Below are positions 21,488 to 30,005 of a DNA stretch of 37,761 nucleotides, piece after piece. Made by a program: the position numbers and the translations under genes. The DNA is from a virus. Every line of letters starts with the position of its first letter. Within the stretch, counting starts at the first letter, position 1. The notes under the pieces are model-generated. The model was not told the DNA's origin, made no database searches, and saw only the letters and a program-made list of their open reading frames with translations. The stretch is taken from positions 1 through 37,761 of IMG/VR virus record IMGVR_UViG_3300042892_000715; one strand, given 5' to 3'.

Positions 21488-22271
21488 CAAGAAAACTTAT
21501 GTTACAGCAAAGCAAACATTAATTAGTGCAACTGTACCACAACAAACTAAGACTTACAAACCAGTAAGTCATGAACAACTAATGGACCTAACGTTGAATT
21601 CCATACATGGTGCAGGATTTGAATTAGACAAAGAGGTTTACACTTCTTCATCTAATGGTCAAATTGCAAATGGTAGATTCACGATTAGTAATGTAAATGA
21701 TAGAGATATGCAATTACAAATTGGTTGGCAGAATAGCTACAATAAAACGCTTACATTAAAGTTTGCTATTGGAGCTCGTATATTTATTTGTCAGAATGGT
21801 TGTGTTAGTGGTGATTATGGTGCCTTCAAGAAGAAGCATGTTGGTCAAGTGCAAACATTTACACCAGCTGCAATCACTGATTATATTAAATCAGCAGGTG
21901 ATGCTTTTGAAAGAATGCAAAGGGAACGTGATGCAATGAAAGATATTCAAATTACTAATACTAGAAAAGCAGAACTTATTGGTAAGATGTTAATTGAAGA
22001 TGAGTTGATTAATACAAATCAATTAACTACTATTAAGAAAGAGCTTACATTACCAACACACGATTATGGTGCTAAAGATTCATTATGGGAACTGTATCAA
22101 TACACAACCTATTCTATGAAAGAAGTTAATCCTAGATTTTGGATGGACGATCACATTAAAGCACATAGTTTCTTTGTTAATGAAGCAGGCATTCTTGTAC
22201 AACCACAAGCACAGTTTGAATTTAATAGTCCAGGTAATAGAAAACAATTAGACTTATTTGAATTAGTATGA
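21480..22271 (+). CDS. DUF932-like phage/plasmid protein (263 aa)
   Basis: Residues about 60-130 (FTISNVNDRDMQLQIGWQNS, LKFAIGARIFICQNGCVSGD) match the DUF932 layout, in which a strand-rich core reads G-x-R-x-F-x-C-x-N-x-x-x-S-G-D. A helical region and DYGAKDSLWELYQYTTYSMK follow. Members are common on phages and plasmids and have no proved activity. It sits between the primase and the uracil-glycosylase-like gene. Confidence 0.68.
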   Translation: MDNKKTYVTAKQTLISATVPQQTKTYKPVSHEQLMDLTLNSIHGAGFELDKEVYTSSSNGQIANGRFTISNVNDRDMQLQIGWQNSYNKTLTLKFAIGARIFICQNGCVSGDYGAFKKKHVGQVQTFTPAAITDYIKSAGDAFERMQRERDAMKDIQITNTRKAELIGKMLIEDELINTNQLTTIKKELTLPTHDYGAKDSLWELYQYTTYSMKEVNPRFWMDDHIKAHSFFVNEAGILVQPQAQFEFNSPGNRKQLDLFELV

Positions 22272-22441
22272 ACGAATTAGTACAATGGGCAAGAGGATTA
22301 AAAAATCAACACCCAGATAAGTTTGATGAGATATGGGACTTTGTATCGCTATGTCAAGATGAGATAGAAGAAGGTGGTTCTCCTGCTCATGAAATACAAT
22401 TATGTAAAGAATCAATTAGACAACTAATAGAAGAAGTATGA
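22268..22441 (+). CDS. Small unknown protein (57 aa)
   Basis: ATGA overlap on both sides, so coupled. MNELVQWARGLKNQHPDKFD, IWDFVSLCQDEIEEGGSPAH, then a helical end. It is acidic and all-helical. No family is recognised. Confidence 0.6.
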   Translation: MNELVQWARGLKNQHPDKFDEIWDFVSLCQDEIEEGGSPAHEIQLCKESIRQLIEEV

Positions 22442-22653
22442 AACTACAAGAGTATTTAGACAACCTTATAACTATGATTAAAGATAATCCTAAGATTGCT
22501 GAGTTCGAAGTGATATATTCACATGATGATGAAGGTAATGAATTCCAGAAAGTTGGAATGCCACCATCATTAATGAGAATAGATGATCTTAGTCAGGATA
22601 GGAACTTAGATCCATGGTTTGATGGAGATTATAATGCAATTTGTATAAATTAA
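22438..22653 (+). CDS. Small unknown protein (71 aa)
   Basis: ATGA overlap. MKLQEYLDNLITMIKDNPKI, AEFEVIYSHDDEGNEFQKVG, PSLMRIDDLSQDRNLDPWFD. The LxNLxxxLKxNPxxxxxEVxYSxDDEGNxF layout is one I know from many phage hypothetical proteins. No function is assigned. Confidence 0.65.
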   Translation: MKLQEYLDNLITMIKDNPKIAEFEVIYSHDDEGNEFQKVGMPPSLMRIDDLSQDRNLDPWFDGDYNAICIN

Positions 22654-22658
22654 AAATT

Positions 22659-23375
22659 ATGGATTTCGAAAAATTTAAAGAACACTTTCACGAGAGCTGG
22701 CATGCTAAAATTAAGCCATTTATTGAGAGTAATGAGTGCAATGACATCTATAAATATTTAAAATCAGAAAGTCAGAGGGGCAAGAAAATTGCTCCTCTTT
22801 CTCAACATGTTTACAGATGTTTCTTTGAAACTCCTCTCACTGATGTTAAGTTAGTAATATTGGGTATGTGTCCCTATCATACATTTAAAAATTATGAACC
22901 AATAGCTGATGGGTTACTAATGGGTTGTTCTATAACAAAACATAAACAGCCTACATTAGATCAATTCTATGACGCTATAGAACGTGAGCTTTATAATGGT
23001 GTATGTTTAGGAGCAGCCAAGCCTGCAGATGTTAGACATTTGACAGCACAAGGTGTTCTCATGATGAATGCAGCCCTTACAACAGAAATGAATAAAGCAG
23101 GAAGCCATTTGGAAATTTGGGAACCTTTCACATCTTATGTCTTCAAAGAAATAATTAGTACACTAGGTGTGCCAGTTATTTATCTAGGTAAAGAAGCAGC
23201 TAAGTTTGAAAGATATGCAGCACCATTCACTTGGCATTTTCCTATTAGTCATCCAGCATCAGCTTCTTATAGAAATGGAGATTGGGATTCTGAAGGAGCA
23301 TTCAAGGCAGTGAGCAATATTCTTAAACAAAACAATGATTATGAAATTGATTGGTTGGACACATGTCCTTTTTAA
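22659..23375 (+). CDS. ung: Uracil-DNA glycosylase family 1 homologue, catalytic Asp replaced
   Basis: The family removes uracil from DNA. FKEHFHESWHAKIKPFIES at 6-24 matches the UNG start, so I place the start at ATG 22659 (TTAAAAATTATG). Motif A is GMCPYH at 69-74 where UNG has GQDPYH: the water-activating Asp is Cys71 and the Gln is Met70. Other parts remain: LTAQGVLMMNAALT with Asn137 for uracil recognition, and ISHPASASYR with His198. GVPVIYLGKEAAKF is also typical. At 238 residues it is full length. With the Asp missing the protein may be inactive, a DNA-binding decoy or a changed enzyme. A dUTPase gene lies downstream at 35444. Confidence 0.82.
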   Translation: MDFEKFKEHFHESWHAKIKPFIESNECNDIYKYLKSESQRGKKIAPLSQHVYRCFFETPLTDVKLVILGMCPYHTFKNYEPIADGLLMGCSITKHKQPTLDQFYDAIERELYNGVCLGAAKPADVRHLTAQGVLMMNAALTTEMNKAGSHLEIWEPFTSYVFKEIISTLGVPVIYLGKEAAKFERYAAPFTWHFPISHPASASYRNGDWDSEGAFKAVSNILKQNNDYEIDWLDTCPF

Positions 23376-23385
23376 AAATTAAATT

Positions 23386-23697
23386 ATGGAATTAGTAAAA
23401 ATAGAAGATTTAGAAGCAGGAGATGAAATTGTCATCTCTTGCCAATCGTATTTTAAATACTTAAGAGTGTTGGTAAAGCCAAGATTAAGTGGTAAAAAAC
23501 ATTATCATACAGGTAGACCCTTATATAAATCTGTAAAGTGTTCAACAATTAGAATTAATAAAACTCAAACTTATGTACATAATGGTCATACACATAGTTA
23601 TGATCGTAAGGAATGGGGATTTGGTCCAGATGATCACAACTTCACACAATACATAGATTTAGATTACAGACAAGTATTATTAGCAAAGAAAAATTAA
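23386..23697 (+). CDS. Unknown protein (103 aa)
   Basis: MELVKIEDLEAGDEIVISCQ begins a beta-rich protein (DLEAGDEIVIS resembles the start of SH3-like or Hint-like strands), with many basic residues (KPRLSGKKHYHTGRPLYKSV) and a His-rich loop (HNGHTHSYDRKEWGF). The DLxxGDEI...S motif recurs in phage hypothetical proteins. The function is unknown. Confidence 0.62.
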   Translation: MELVKIEDLEAGDEIVISCQSYFKYLRVLVKPRLSGKKHYHTGRPLYKSVKCSTIRINKTQTYVHNGHTHSYDRKEWGFGPDDHNFTQYIDLDYRQVLLAKKN

Positions 23698-23708
23698 ACT
23701 TAGAAATT

Positions 23709-26036
23709 ATGATTTTAGAAAAACAAACAGAAGCGACAGTATTACAAGAAGGAGTTAGCCAAGATTCAATTGGCATGTCATTAGACTTAGATTCTGCACA
23801 GATTTTGATGCAGATGTTAAGTAAGAATCTATATTCAGATTCAATAGGCTCTACTATCAGAGAGTGCGCATCTAATGCACTAGATAGTCACAGAAGAGCT
23901 GGTGTTGACAAACCCATCATTGTATCATTTAAAGAAAACAGTACATACAACTATGAGTTTTGTGTAGAAGATTTTGGTATTGGTTTAGATGCTGATGATG
24001 TGCGTAACATTATTAGTAAGTATGGTAAATCTACAAAGCGTAATAGCAATACAGAGTTAGGTATGATGGGCTTAGGTTTTAAGGCTCCATTAGCATATAG
24101 CTCTAGTTTCTATTTTACATGTAGAAAAGATGGTGTTGAACGTAAGTATATGATGTATGAAGGAGAAGATACTAATACTATCGATCTTCTTTATGAAACA
24201 CCAACAACAGAGGATAATGGTGTAAAAATTATCATACCAGTAAATTTTAGTGATCGTAATATATTCATTGAGAAGATTCAGGAACAACTTGCATATTTTG
24301 AAAGTGTTTACTTTGATGTATCAACTGATATTATTACTAATAATTTTAAAATCTATAGAAATACTGACTATCAATTTTCTGATCTTGTTACTACTCAATA
24401 CATGCACATCTCTTTGGATAATGTTTATTATCCTATTGATTTTGATAAGTTGAAAATAGCAGCAATTAGATTTCCTGTAGCTCTTAGATTTTCTTTAAGT
24501 GATGGATTGTTTCCAACTCCTAACAGAGAATCAATTAGATATACTAAAGAAGCTATTGACATCATCTTATCAAAAATTAAAACTGTAGCTGATTTATTTG
24601 TAAATAAATACAATAACATAAACTCACAAACTGATGATATTTATGATGTTATAGAATTTTACAACAATTCAACTAGAAATGTAGATATAACTAATGATGG
24701 AGTTATTCATTCAATTAAAACATTAATTGATCATAGTAGCATCCAACCAACTACACCTACATTCAAAGATGTTAAGTTATTAAACTTTAAGAAGATTTGT
24801 GAGAATAGAGAAAATTGGTTAAGAGACTATAAGGTGAATGTTAAATTTCATAAAGGGAAAACTAATACGATGAAAGATAGATATTGCTATGAGTTTCAGA
24901 TTAAGAATTTAAGAAGCTCAAAATGTTATATCTATACTGAAAAACTTACTGGTCTTATGAAAGATTATATTAAATTTATTAGTAATTCTACTGTACCAAC
25001 TCTTCTTATTAAGAAAGATAGATCTATGAGATTAGGTTCTCCTTGGACAACTACTCTATTTAGTTATGATACATACACTAGTCAATTAGAACTTTCTCAC
25101 TATCCTAAAAATGAATGGAGACAAAGAATTACAGAATTTCAGTCTGTAATTAACTCTATAACTGATAGATTTATTAATGTTGACACAATTACTATTCCTC
25201 AATCATTTATTGATAGTAGAAAAAAATTAAGAGTTAGCTCTAATGGTTCAACTTATGTTGGTAGAGCTCCTAAACTTAAAGGAGAAATCATTGGTAAGCA
25301 AGCCACTCAACTACTAAGATATATGAATGGTAGGAATTGTAAATGGGAACCAACAACTTATTCTTTAGAAAATATTCATAAAACTCCAGGGCTATGTGTT
25401 TATGGTGGAGTAAATGATGTTGATCAAATGGATAAACTTTTTGGTGCAACTGATTCAAAAAGAATTAGGTTTGTACAGTTTTCAGATAGAGAGTTAGTTA
25501 ATTTAAAGAAAGTAAATGTCCATAATTGGATGTCATTAGAAAAGTTTATGAAAGGTGATAATAAGTTATTTAAACAAGTGGTAACATCAAGGTTAATACA
25601 TGAGTTAAAAACTCTTAATAGAGATGTATTTGAGAAACGTATTATGATGGATAAGGTGTCATCTGATTTATATAATAAAATTGAAAAATTAGATGTATAT
25701 AGAAGAACACATCATCAAGATGCCTCACATGCTTTATACGAAGCAATGCTTGAAATAGCAGAAGCTAATAACTTATATGATGTTGAAATGTATACTATCT
25801 ACTTAGAAGTGAAAACTATATTAGATAGATTACCATTCTTACAAACATTATTTAACAAGATTAATAATTATGCTTATAGTGGAGATACAAAAATGATAAG
25901 TGTTATTGTTGATCTTTGTAAGTATTACGAGCAGAGAGTTAACCTATCTAATTACAAACTATCTCTTAATGAAGATCTTCCATTAGAGAATGAATTAACA
26001 GAAGACACAGTTGAAGAGTTATTAACTCAAGACTAA
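23709..26036 (+). CDS. rIIA: rIIA-like GHKL ATPase (775 aa)
   Basis: The N-terminal 200 residues are a GHKL ATPase domain: N box IRECASNALDS at 50-60 (Glu52, Asn56), G1 box EDFGIG at 87-92, G2 box GMMGLGFKAP at 118-127. The remaining about 550 residues are helical and mixed with no named domain. Length and layout match T4 rIIA (725 aa), and the next gene looks like rIIB, its partner. In T4 the pair protects infected cells from exclusion by a resident prophage, at the membrane or nucleoid. The leader CTTAGAAATTATG supports the start. Confidence 0.8.
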   Translation: MILEKQTEATVLQEGVSQDSIGMSLDLDSAQILMQMLSKNLYSDSIGSTIRECASNALDSHRRAGVDKPIIVSFKENSTYNYEFCVEDFGIGLDADDVRNIISKYGKSTKRNSNTELGMMGLGFKAPLAYSSSFYFTCRKDGVERKYMMYEGEDTNTIDLLYETPTTEDNGVKIIIPVNFSDRNIFIEKIQEQLAYFESVYFDVSTDIITNNFKIYRNTDYQFSDLVTTQYMHISLDNVYYPIDFDKLKIAAIRFPVALRFSLSDGLFPTPNRESIRYTKEAIDIILSKIKTVADLFVNKYNNINSQTDDIYDVIEFYNNSTRNVDITNDGVIHSIKTLIDHSSIQPTTPTFKDVKLLNFKKICENRENWLRDYKVNVKFHKGKTNTMKDRYCYEFQIKNLRSSKCYIYTEKLTGLMKDYIKFISNSTVPTLLIKKDRSMRLGSPWTTTLFSYDTYTSQLELSHYPKNEWRQRITEFQSVINSITDRFINVDTITIPQSFIDSRKKLRVSSNGSTYVGRAPKLKGEIIGKQATQLLRYMNGRNCKWEPTTYSLENIHKTPGLCVYGGVNDVDQMDKLFGATDSKRIRFVQFSDRELVNLKKVNVHNWMSLEKFMKGDNKLFKQVVTSRLIHELKTLNRDVFEKRIMMDKVSSDLYNKIEKLDVYRRTHHQDASHALYEAMLEIAEANNLYDVEMYTIYLEVKTILDRLPFLQTLFNKINNYAYSGDTKMISVIVDLCKYYEQRVNLSNYKLSLNEDLPLENELTEDTVEELLTQD

Positions 26037-26044
26037 AAACAATC

Positions 26045-26068
26045 AGGAGGGGCTAGGTGGCTCCTCCT
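26045..26068 (+). terminator. Terminator between rIIA-like and rIIB-like genes
   Basis: AGGAGGGG (26045-26052) pairs with CTCCTCCT (26061-26068), including one G-U, loop CTAGGTGG, followed by TTATT. It is GC-rich in an AT-rich genome and 9 nt after the stop codon, so it probably lowers or ends transcription between the two genes. Confidence 0.75.
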
Positions 26069-26107
26069 TTATTAAATTAATCAACAAAATAAAAAACAAA
26101 AGAAAAC

Positions 26108-27700
26108 ATGGGACAATTTAGTTTAAACTGGTTTAAATCAGCAAAAGAAAAAGAATTAGAAGAGTTAAAAGTTCAGGAACAAAAACTTATAAACCTAAAC
26201 TTGTTGCAAGACATGGCTATAAAGCTTGAGAAAGCAGGTGAGTTACCAGAAGAAATGGAAATGGGAATTAAAATTATTCCTAAACCATATCTAAATGTAA
26301 AATTAGTTAATGATGTATTAACTGTTATACTAACTGATGGATCAATTCTTAGCAAGCCAAATGCTACAGTGACAGACTTTCAAAAAGTAAGAGGTGCCAT
26401 TAATGAATCTGAAATATTCAGTGTTATTAGTACTCCTGAAGTAGTAAAAGAAAAAGCTAGAAAGGATGAAGAAAAAAATAAGCTTGCATTTCTTATAGAA
26501 GGAATTGATAAACTTGCTACTATTAGTGATTTTGAAGTGAGAGATGATTCTGTATATCTTGCTGGTATCAACAGAACTCTACCAGAATTATTAGTTGAGA
26601 AATTCTTAGATATCATTGATAGAAATGAATATTATGGAGGATTTTCTAAAGAACCATTAGTTGATAGACTTAATGTAGATGAAGAGTATGTAGCATTGAA
26701 GAGATTCTTTATGTGGTGCTGCTTGAATCCAAGAGCTGAAGTAGCTCATGAGTTATATCGTTTCTTAACAGAGAATAGCTTTAGAATTACTAAACAAGGA
26801 TTCTTTGTTGCTCTTCGTAATGTTGTTACAGTAAATCATGGTGGTGCTGAACTTGTAGACTTTGTAAGTAATAGTTACACTAAGGTGAAAGCTGTATGGA
26901 AGAAATCTCCAGACAACTATCATGTGTTCTTAGAAAATGGTGAATACAAACTTGTACATACAGATCATTTAACCAGAACTGAAGTTCATACAACTACAGA
27001 ATGTTATCATTGTGAAGGTGAAGGTGAGATTTGGAACGATTATGATGAATATGAAGAAGATTATGGTGATGAATCAGAACATTGTATTGAATGTGATGGA
27101 ACAGGAAAAGTGGAAAAACGTCAATATATACGAACCATCCGTGTAAATCATGGTAAAGACCTTGGTACATTAACAGCATTATATCTTGATCTTCCAAATA
27201 TGGCTGAGAATAGATATACAGATGATTGGACCAAGACATTTGATATTCGTGTTGGTAAACTTGTTAATATGCCACAAGATGAATGTAACTGGTCTACACA
27301 AGATTGTGCTGCTGCTGGTTTACACTTCACTGCTGATGAGATTAACTATGTAGGATGTGGTGATCAAGCTATGCTTGTTATTATCAATCCTATGAAAGTG
27401 GTTGGTATTGGTGAGAAGAAAGGTAGATGTTATGAATATCTTCCTATCATGACTGTTAATCGTGATGAGGTTACACAGTTATTACATGATGGAGATTTTG
27501 ATACATTAGAGATTGACGATGCTTACGCTATTCGTGAATTAGCAGATCTTGAAACTAATGCAACTCTTGGATTTTCTATAGAGAGTTCTAAGTATCAGTT
27601 TAATCTGCCTGCAATATCAAGTGTTGAAATAGAAACAATCACTCGTTCATTGCAAGATATGAAGAATGAGCTGTCTGACCGTATCACAATTATAGATTAG
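26108..27700 (+). CDS. rIIB: rIIB-like protein with DnaJ-type zinc insert (530 aa)
   Basis: The C-terminal half matches rIIB-like proteins: GLHFTADEINYVGCGDQAML, VIINPMKVVGIGEKKGRCYE. LPNMAENRYTDDWTKTFDIR and KLVNMPQDECNWSTQDCAAAG precede it. Residues 150-235 are helical (RLNVDEEYVALKRFFMWCCL). Two CxxCxGxG-type knuckles, CYHCEGEG at 299-306 and CIECDGTG at 326-333, with an acidic linker between, form a DnaJ-like zinc finger that T4 rIIB (312 aa) does not have. The N terminus has a short charged coiled coil. It presumably works with the rIIA-like ATPase upstream. The hairpin at 27706 follows. Confidence 0.75.
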   Translation: MGQFSLNWFKSAKEKELEELKVQEQKLINLNLLQDMAIKLEKAGELPEEMEMGIKIIPKPYLNVKLVNDVLTVILTDGSILSKPNATVTDFQKVRGAINESEIFSVISTPEVVKEKARKDEEKNKLAFLIEGIDKLATISDFEVRDDSVYLAGINRTLPELLVEKFLDIIDRNEYYGGFSKEPLVDRLNVDEEYVALKRFFMWCCLNPRAEVAHELYRFLTENSFRITKQGFFVALRNVVTVNHGGAELVDFVSNSYTKVKAVWKKSPDNYHVFLENGEYKLVHTDHLTRTEVHTTTECYHCEGEGEIWNDYDEYEEDYGDESEHCIECDGTGKVEKRQYIRTIRVNHGKDLGTLTALYLDLPNMAENRYTDDWTKTFDIRVGKLVNMPQDECNWSTQDCAAAGLHFTADEINYVGCGDQAMLVIINPMKVVGIGEKKGRCYEYLPIMTVNRDEVTQLLHDGDFDTLEIDDAYAIRELADLETNATLGFSIESSKYQFNLPAISSVEIETITRSLQDMKNELSDRITIID

Positions 27701-27705
27701 TTTAT

Positions 27706-27738
27706 TTCGTCCCAGAGATTTATTATCTTTGGGACGAA
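27706..27738 (+). terminator. Hairpin after rIIB-like gene, containing a -7 promoter element
   Basis: TTCGTCCCAGAGA (27706-27718) pairs with TCTTTGGGACGAA (27726-27738) over 13 bp with one G-U; loop TTTATTA. No long U-run follows. The loop and 3' arm contain TATCTTTG (27724-27731), with TTTA 19 nt upstream, so the same DNA may end one transcript and start the next. Confidence 0.65.
27724..27731 (+). promoter_or_regulatory. Promoter -7 element for the HNH gene
   Basis: TATCTTTG fits TAnnTTTG. TTTA at 27701-27704 is a partial -33 element (19-nt spacer). The start would lie near 27738, about 15 nt before ATG 27753. Confidence 0.45.
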
Positions 27739-27752
27739 TTAATTATATAATT

Positions 27753-28145
27753 ATGGTAGTAAAAAAGAAACCAGTAGTAAAGAAATCTAGAGTTGTTAAA
27801 AATAGAAATGCTGGTACAATGAGTGAAAGTGCTTTTTGGTCATTTATTAGAAGTGGTCTTAGACAAAAGAGTAGATGGTGGAAACCAATTACACAATGTA
27901 AATTAGAAGCTAAAAGGCCATATAAGGGAACAAATAAAAGACAGAAGTTTGAATATCAATGTAACGAATGTAAGAATTGGTTCATGGAGAAGTTAATTAA
28001 TGTTGACCATATACATCCAGCAGGTTCGTTAAACTGTGCAGCTGATTTACCAGCTTTTGTCGAAAGATTATTCTGTGAAACAGATAATTTACAAGTGCTT
28101 TGCGAAGCATGTCACAATATTAAAACACAAAACGAAAGAAAATAA
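27753..28145 (+). CDS. HNH endonuclease (130 aa)
   Basis: DNA endonuclease. A basic N terminus (MVVKKKPVVKKSRVVKNRNA) precedes a zinc-bound HNH fold: YQCNECKNWF, then INVDHIHPAG with the catalytic DH, and LQVLCEACHNIKTQNE with the closing CxxCH and Asn. I use ATG 27753, since an earlier TTG lies inside the hairpin. It could be a free-standing homing enzyme or act in genome processing; it is not next to terminase genes here. Two bases separate it from the next gene. Confidence 0.82.
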   Translation: MVVKKKPVVKKSRVVKNRNAGTMSESAFWSFIRSGLRQKSRWWKPITQCKLEAKRPYKGTNKRQKFEYQCNECKNWFMEKLINVDHIHPAGSLNCAADLPAFVERLFCETDNLQVLCEACHNIKTQNERK

Positions 28146-28147
28146 TT

Positions 28148-28390
28148 ATGGCAAATCAAATTGAAATTAATAAAGACCCTTCATTCTATGAGATATGGCA
28201 TGAAGGAAAGGTAACACATGATGGTAAAGAACACAACTTCTGGTTGATACATCCTAAAGGTGTAGACATGAATGGTAATGAATATGAAATAGATGTTCGT
28301 TGGTTCTTTGCTAGGGTTCCTAGAGAAGTTAGAGCACTAATACCACAAATCATTGATGCATTTAAATCTAAAGCTCAAGATAATTTATAA
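28148..28390 (+). CDS. Small phage protein (80 aa)
   Basis: The MANQIEINKDPSFYEIWHEG start leads to VTHDGKEHNFWLIHPKGVDM and IDVRWFFARVPREVRALIPQ. Alternating strands end in a helix. The RWFFARVPREVRxL motif seems like a conserved phage family; no function is known to me. It overlaps nothing; the exonuclease starts 4 nt later. Confidence 0.65.
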   Translation: MANQIEINKDPSFYEIWHEGKVTHDGKEHNFWLIHPKGVDMNGNEYEIDVRWFFARVPREVRALIPQIIDAFKSKAQDNL

Positions 28391-28394
28391 TATT

Positions 28395-29453
28395 ATGATA
28401 AAAGGAGTAGCAAAAACAGAAGCAATGTATAGGGCTGTTATTATGGACAGCAGTAGTTCATTGAAAGACTTTTCTCAGGACAGAAAGAAATATCATAAAA
28501 GATATGTCCTTAGAGAGAAAGTAGAAGAGAAGGAGAATGCAGCAGCAAACATGGGTAGAATGGTAGAAACTCTATTGTTAGAACCACATGAGTTTGAGGG
28601 TAGGTTTTATCTATCTGTATGCACATCTCCACCAACAGGATTAATGTTGGCATTTGTAGAATCTTTATACAGAAATACTGTAGAAGCTATAGATGACATG
28701 GGAGAAATCACCAGAAAGTTTGAAGACATTGCAAAAGATGCTTATAATGATTCAGGATTCAAAATTAAGTTTGAGGCTGTTCTTGGTAAGTTTGTTGGTA
28801 GTGAAGCAGAAACTTTCTATAAGGAGATGAGAGAGGTTAAGAGTAAAGGGTTGACAGTTGTTACAACTAGAGACATTGAGTATGCTGAGAGGATTGTAGA
28901 ATCGCTTAGAACAAACTCTACTACTGCTAAGATTGTTAATCTTGTAGATAGTTCTCGTTACCAAGTTATTCATCAGTTCCAGATAGAAGGATATGTTGTA
29001 GATGGTCATGAGTTTAAATCTATGATGGATAAAATTGTTATTGATCATAATGAATTAACAATACAGGTGTATGATCTTAAATGCACTTGGTCTGTAGAGA
29101 ACTTCTATGAAGAATACTATCTGTATAGAAGAAGTTACATTCAAGCATATTTATACCATAGAGCTTTATTTGTTTCTGATAAAGAAGTGTTAGGATTTGA
29201 TCATAGTGAATATGAAATCTTGTTCCCTAAGTTTATTGTTTGTGATAGCACTAACTACATGGACCCATTGATTTATACATTAAATGATTCTGATATGGAT
29301 GATGCCTATCATGGTTTTCAACATAAAGGTAAATTCTACCCTGGTGTAAAGAGTATTATTGAAGGATTGAAATGGGCACAAGAGAATGACGTATGGAGTA
29401 TCTCTAGAGAGAATTACATGAGTGGTGGAATAGTTAATATAAAAGGAGTTTAA
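28395..29453 (+). CDS. PD-(D/E)XK exonuclease (RecE/RecB-like, 352 aa)
   Basis: Probable 5'-3' or processing exonuclease for recombination or replication. MGRMVETLLLEPHEFEGRF at 53-71 is the typical N-terminal helix of RecE-like enzymes (GxxxHxLLLEPexF). The metal-binding core is MMDKIVID with Asp212 and VYDLKCT with Asp227 and Lys229, in the form D...DxK rather than ExK, and QAYLY at 250-254 is the QxxxY motif. An in-frame upstream ATG (28353) lies in the previous gene, so I chose ATG 28395. RecA is encoded 5 kb downstream and a Sak4-like ATPase upstream, which would make a recombination set. Confidence 0.78.
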   Translation: MIKGVAKTEAMYRAVIMDSSSSLKDFSQDRKKYHKRYVLREKVEEKENAAANMGRMVETLLLEPHEFEGRFYLSVCTSPPTGLMLAFVESLYRNTVEAIDDMGEITRKFEDIAKDAYNDSGFKIKFEAVLGKFVGSEAETFYKEMREVKSKGLTVVTTRDIEYAERIVESLRTNSTTAKIVNLVDSSRYQVIHQFQIEGYVVDGHEFKSMMDKIVIDHNELTIQVYDLKCTWSVENFYEEYYLYRRSYIQAYLYHRALFVSDKEVLGFDHSEYEILFPKFIVCDSTNYMDPLIYTLNDSDMDDAYHGFQHKGKFYPGVKSIIEGLKWAQENDVWSISRENYMSGGIVNIKGV

Positions 29454-30005
29454 ATGACAATAAAGAAAACAATAACATCAATATTTATGATTCCTACGCT
29501 TAAGATAGATAGAGAAGGTCTTAAGAAGAATAATTTAATAAATGCATACATTAAAGATGAAATGAAAGATATACAGTATGAGAATGCTGTGTATCTTCTC
29601 TTTAAACCTGATGATTTAGGTATATTTAGAAGATTTCTAGAAGATGAGTATGCAAGATCTGAATCTGTTATAGATGATTATGATTATGAAAATGGATATG
29701 TAGTTGTAGTGTATAAGTTAAATCCTAAATACAAAAGAGATTTTGAATTGATTAAGCTTGGAAGTTATTCATTAACTTCTACAGCATTTCAAGCAATGTT
29801 TCCAAAGGTAGTTAAGATTATACGTGATGGATTACACAAAGATGAGATATCTTTACAATATCGTATATTCAATAGATCAGAAGACTTAATTAAATTCTGG
29901 GAAGAGAAGCTTGATGTAAATTTTCAAGATGATCAAGAAGTGTGGGGTGGATTCTTTGAAGAAGATGAAGCTCTTAATTTAGAAAAATTAAAAGAATTAG
30001 TATGA
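29454..30005 (+). CDS. Phage protein of unknown function (183 aa)
   Basis: Begins on the base after the exonuclease stop. FMIPTLKIDREGLKKNNLIN, AVYLLFKPDDLGIFRRFLED, YVVVVYKLNPKYKRDFELIK form an alpha/beta pattern that I recall from other Bacteroidota phage genomes next to the exonuclease. GSYSLTSTAFQAMFPK follows. No catalytic motif is clear. It overlaps the next gene by 4 nt. Confidence 0.68.
   Translation: MTIKKTITSIFMIPTLKIDREGLKKNNLINAYIKDEMKDIQYENAVYLLFKPDDLGIFRRFLEDEYARSESVIDDYDYENGYVVVVYKLNPKYKRDFELIKLGSYSLTSTAFQAMFPKVVKIIRDGLHKDEISLQYRIFNRSEDLIKFWEEKLDVNFQDDQEVWGGFFEEDEALNLEKLKELV

Noticed and set aside
26994-27239. An 81-codon minus-strand frame, rich in His and Leu.
   Set aside because: It is the antisense of the acidic zinc-finger region of the rIIB-like gene; its composition is a mirror of that sequence.
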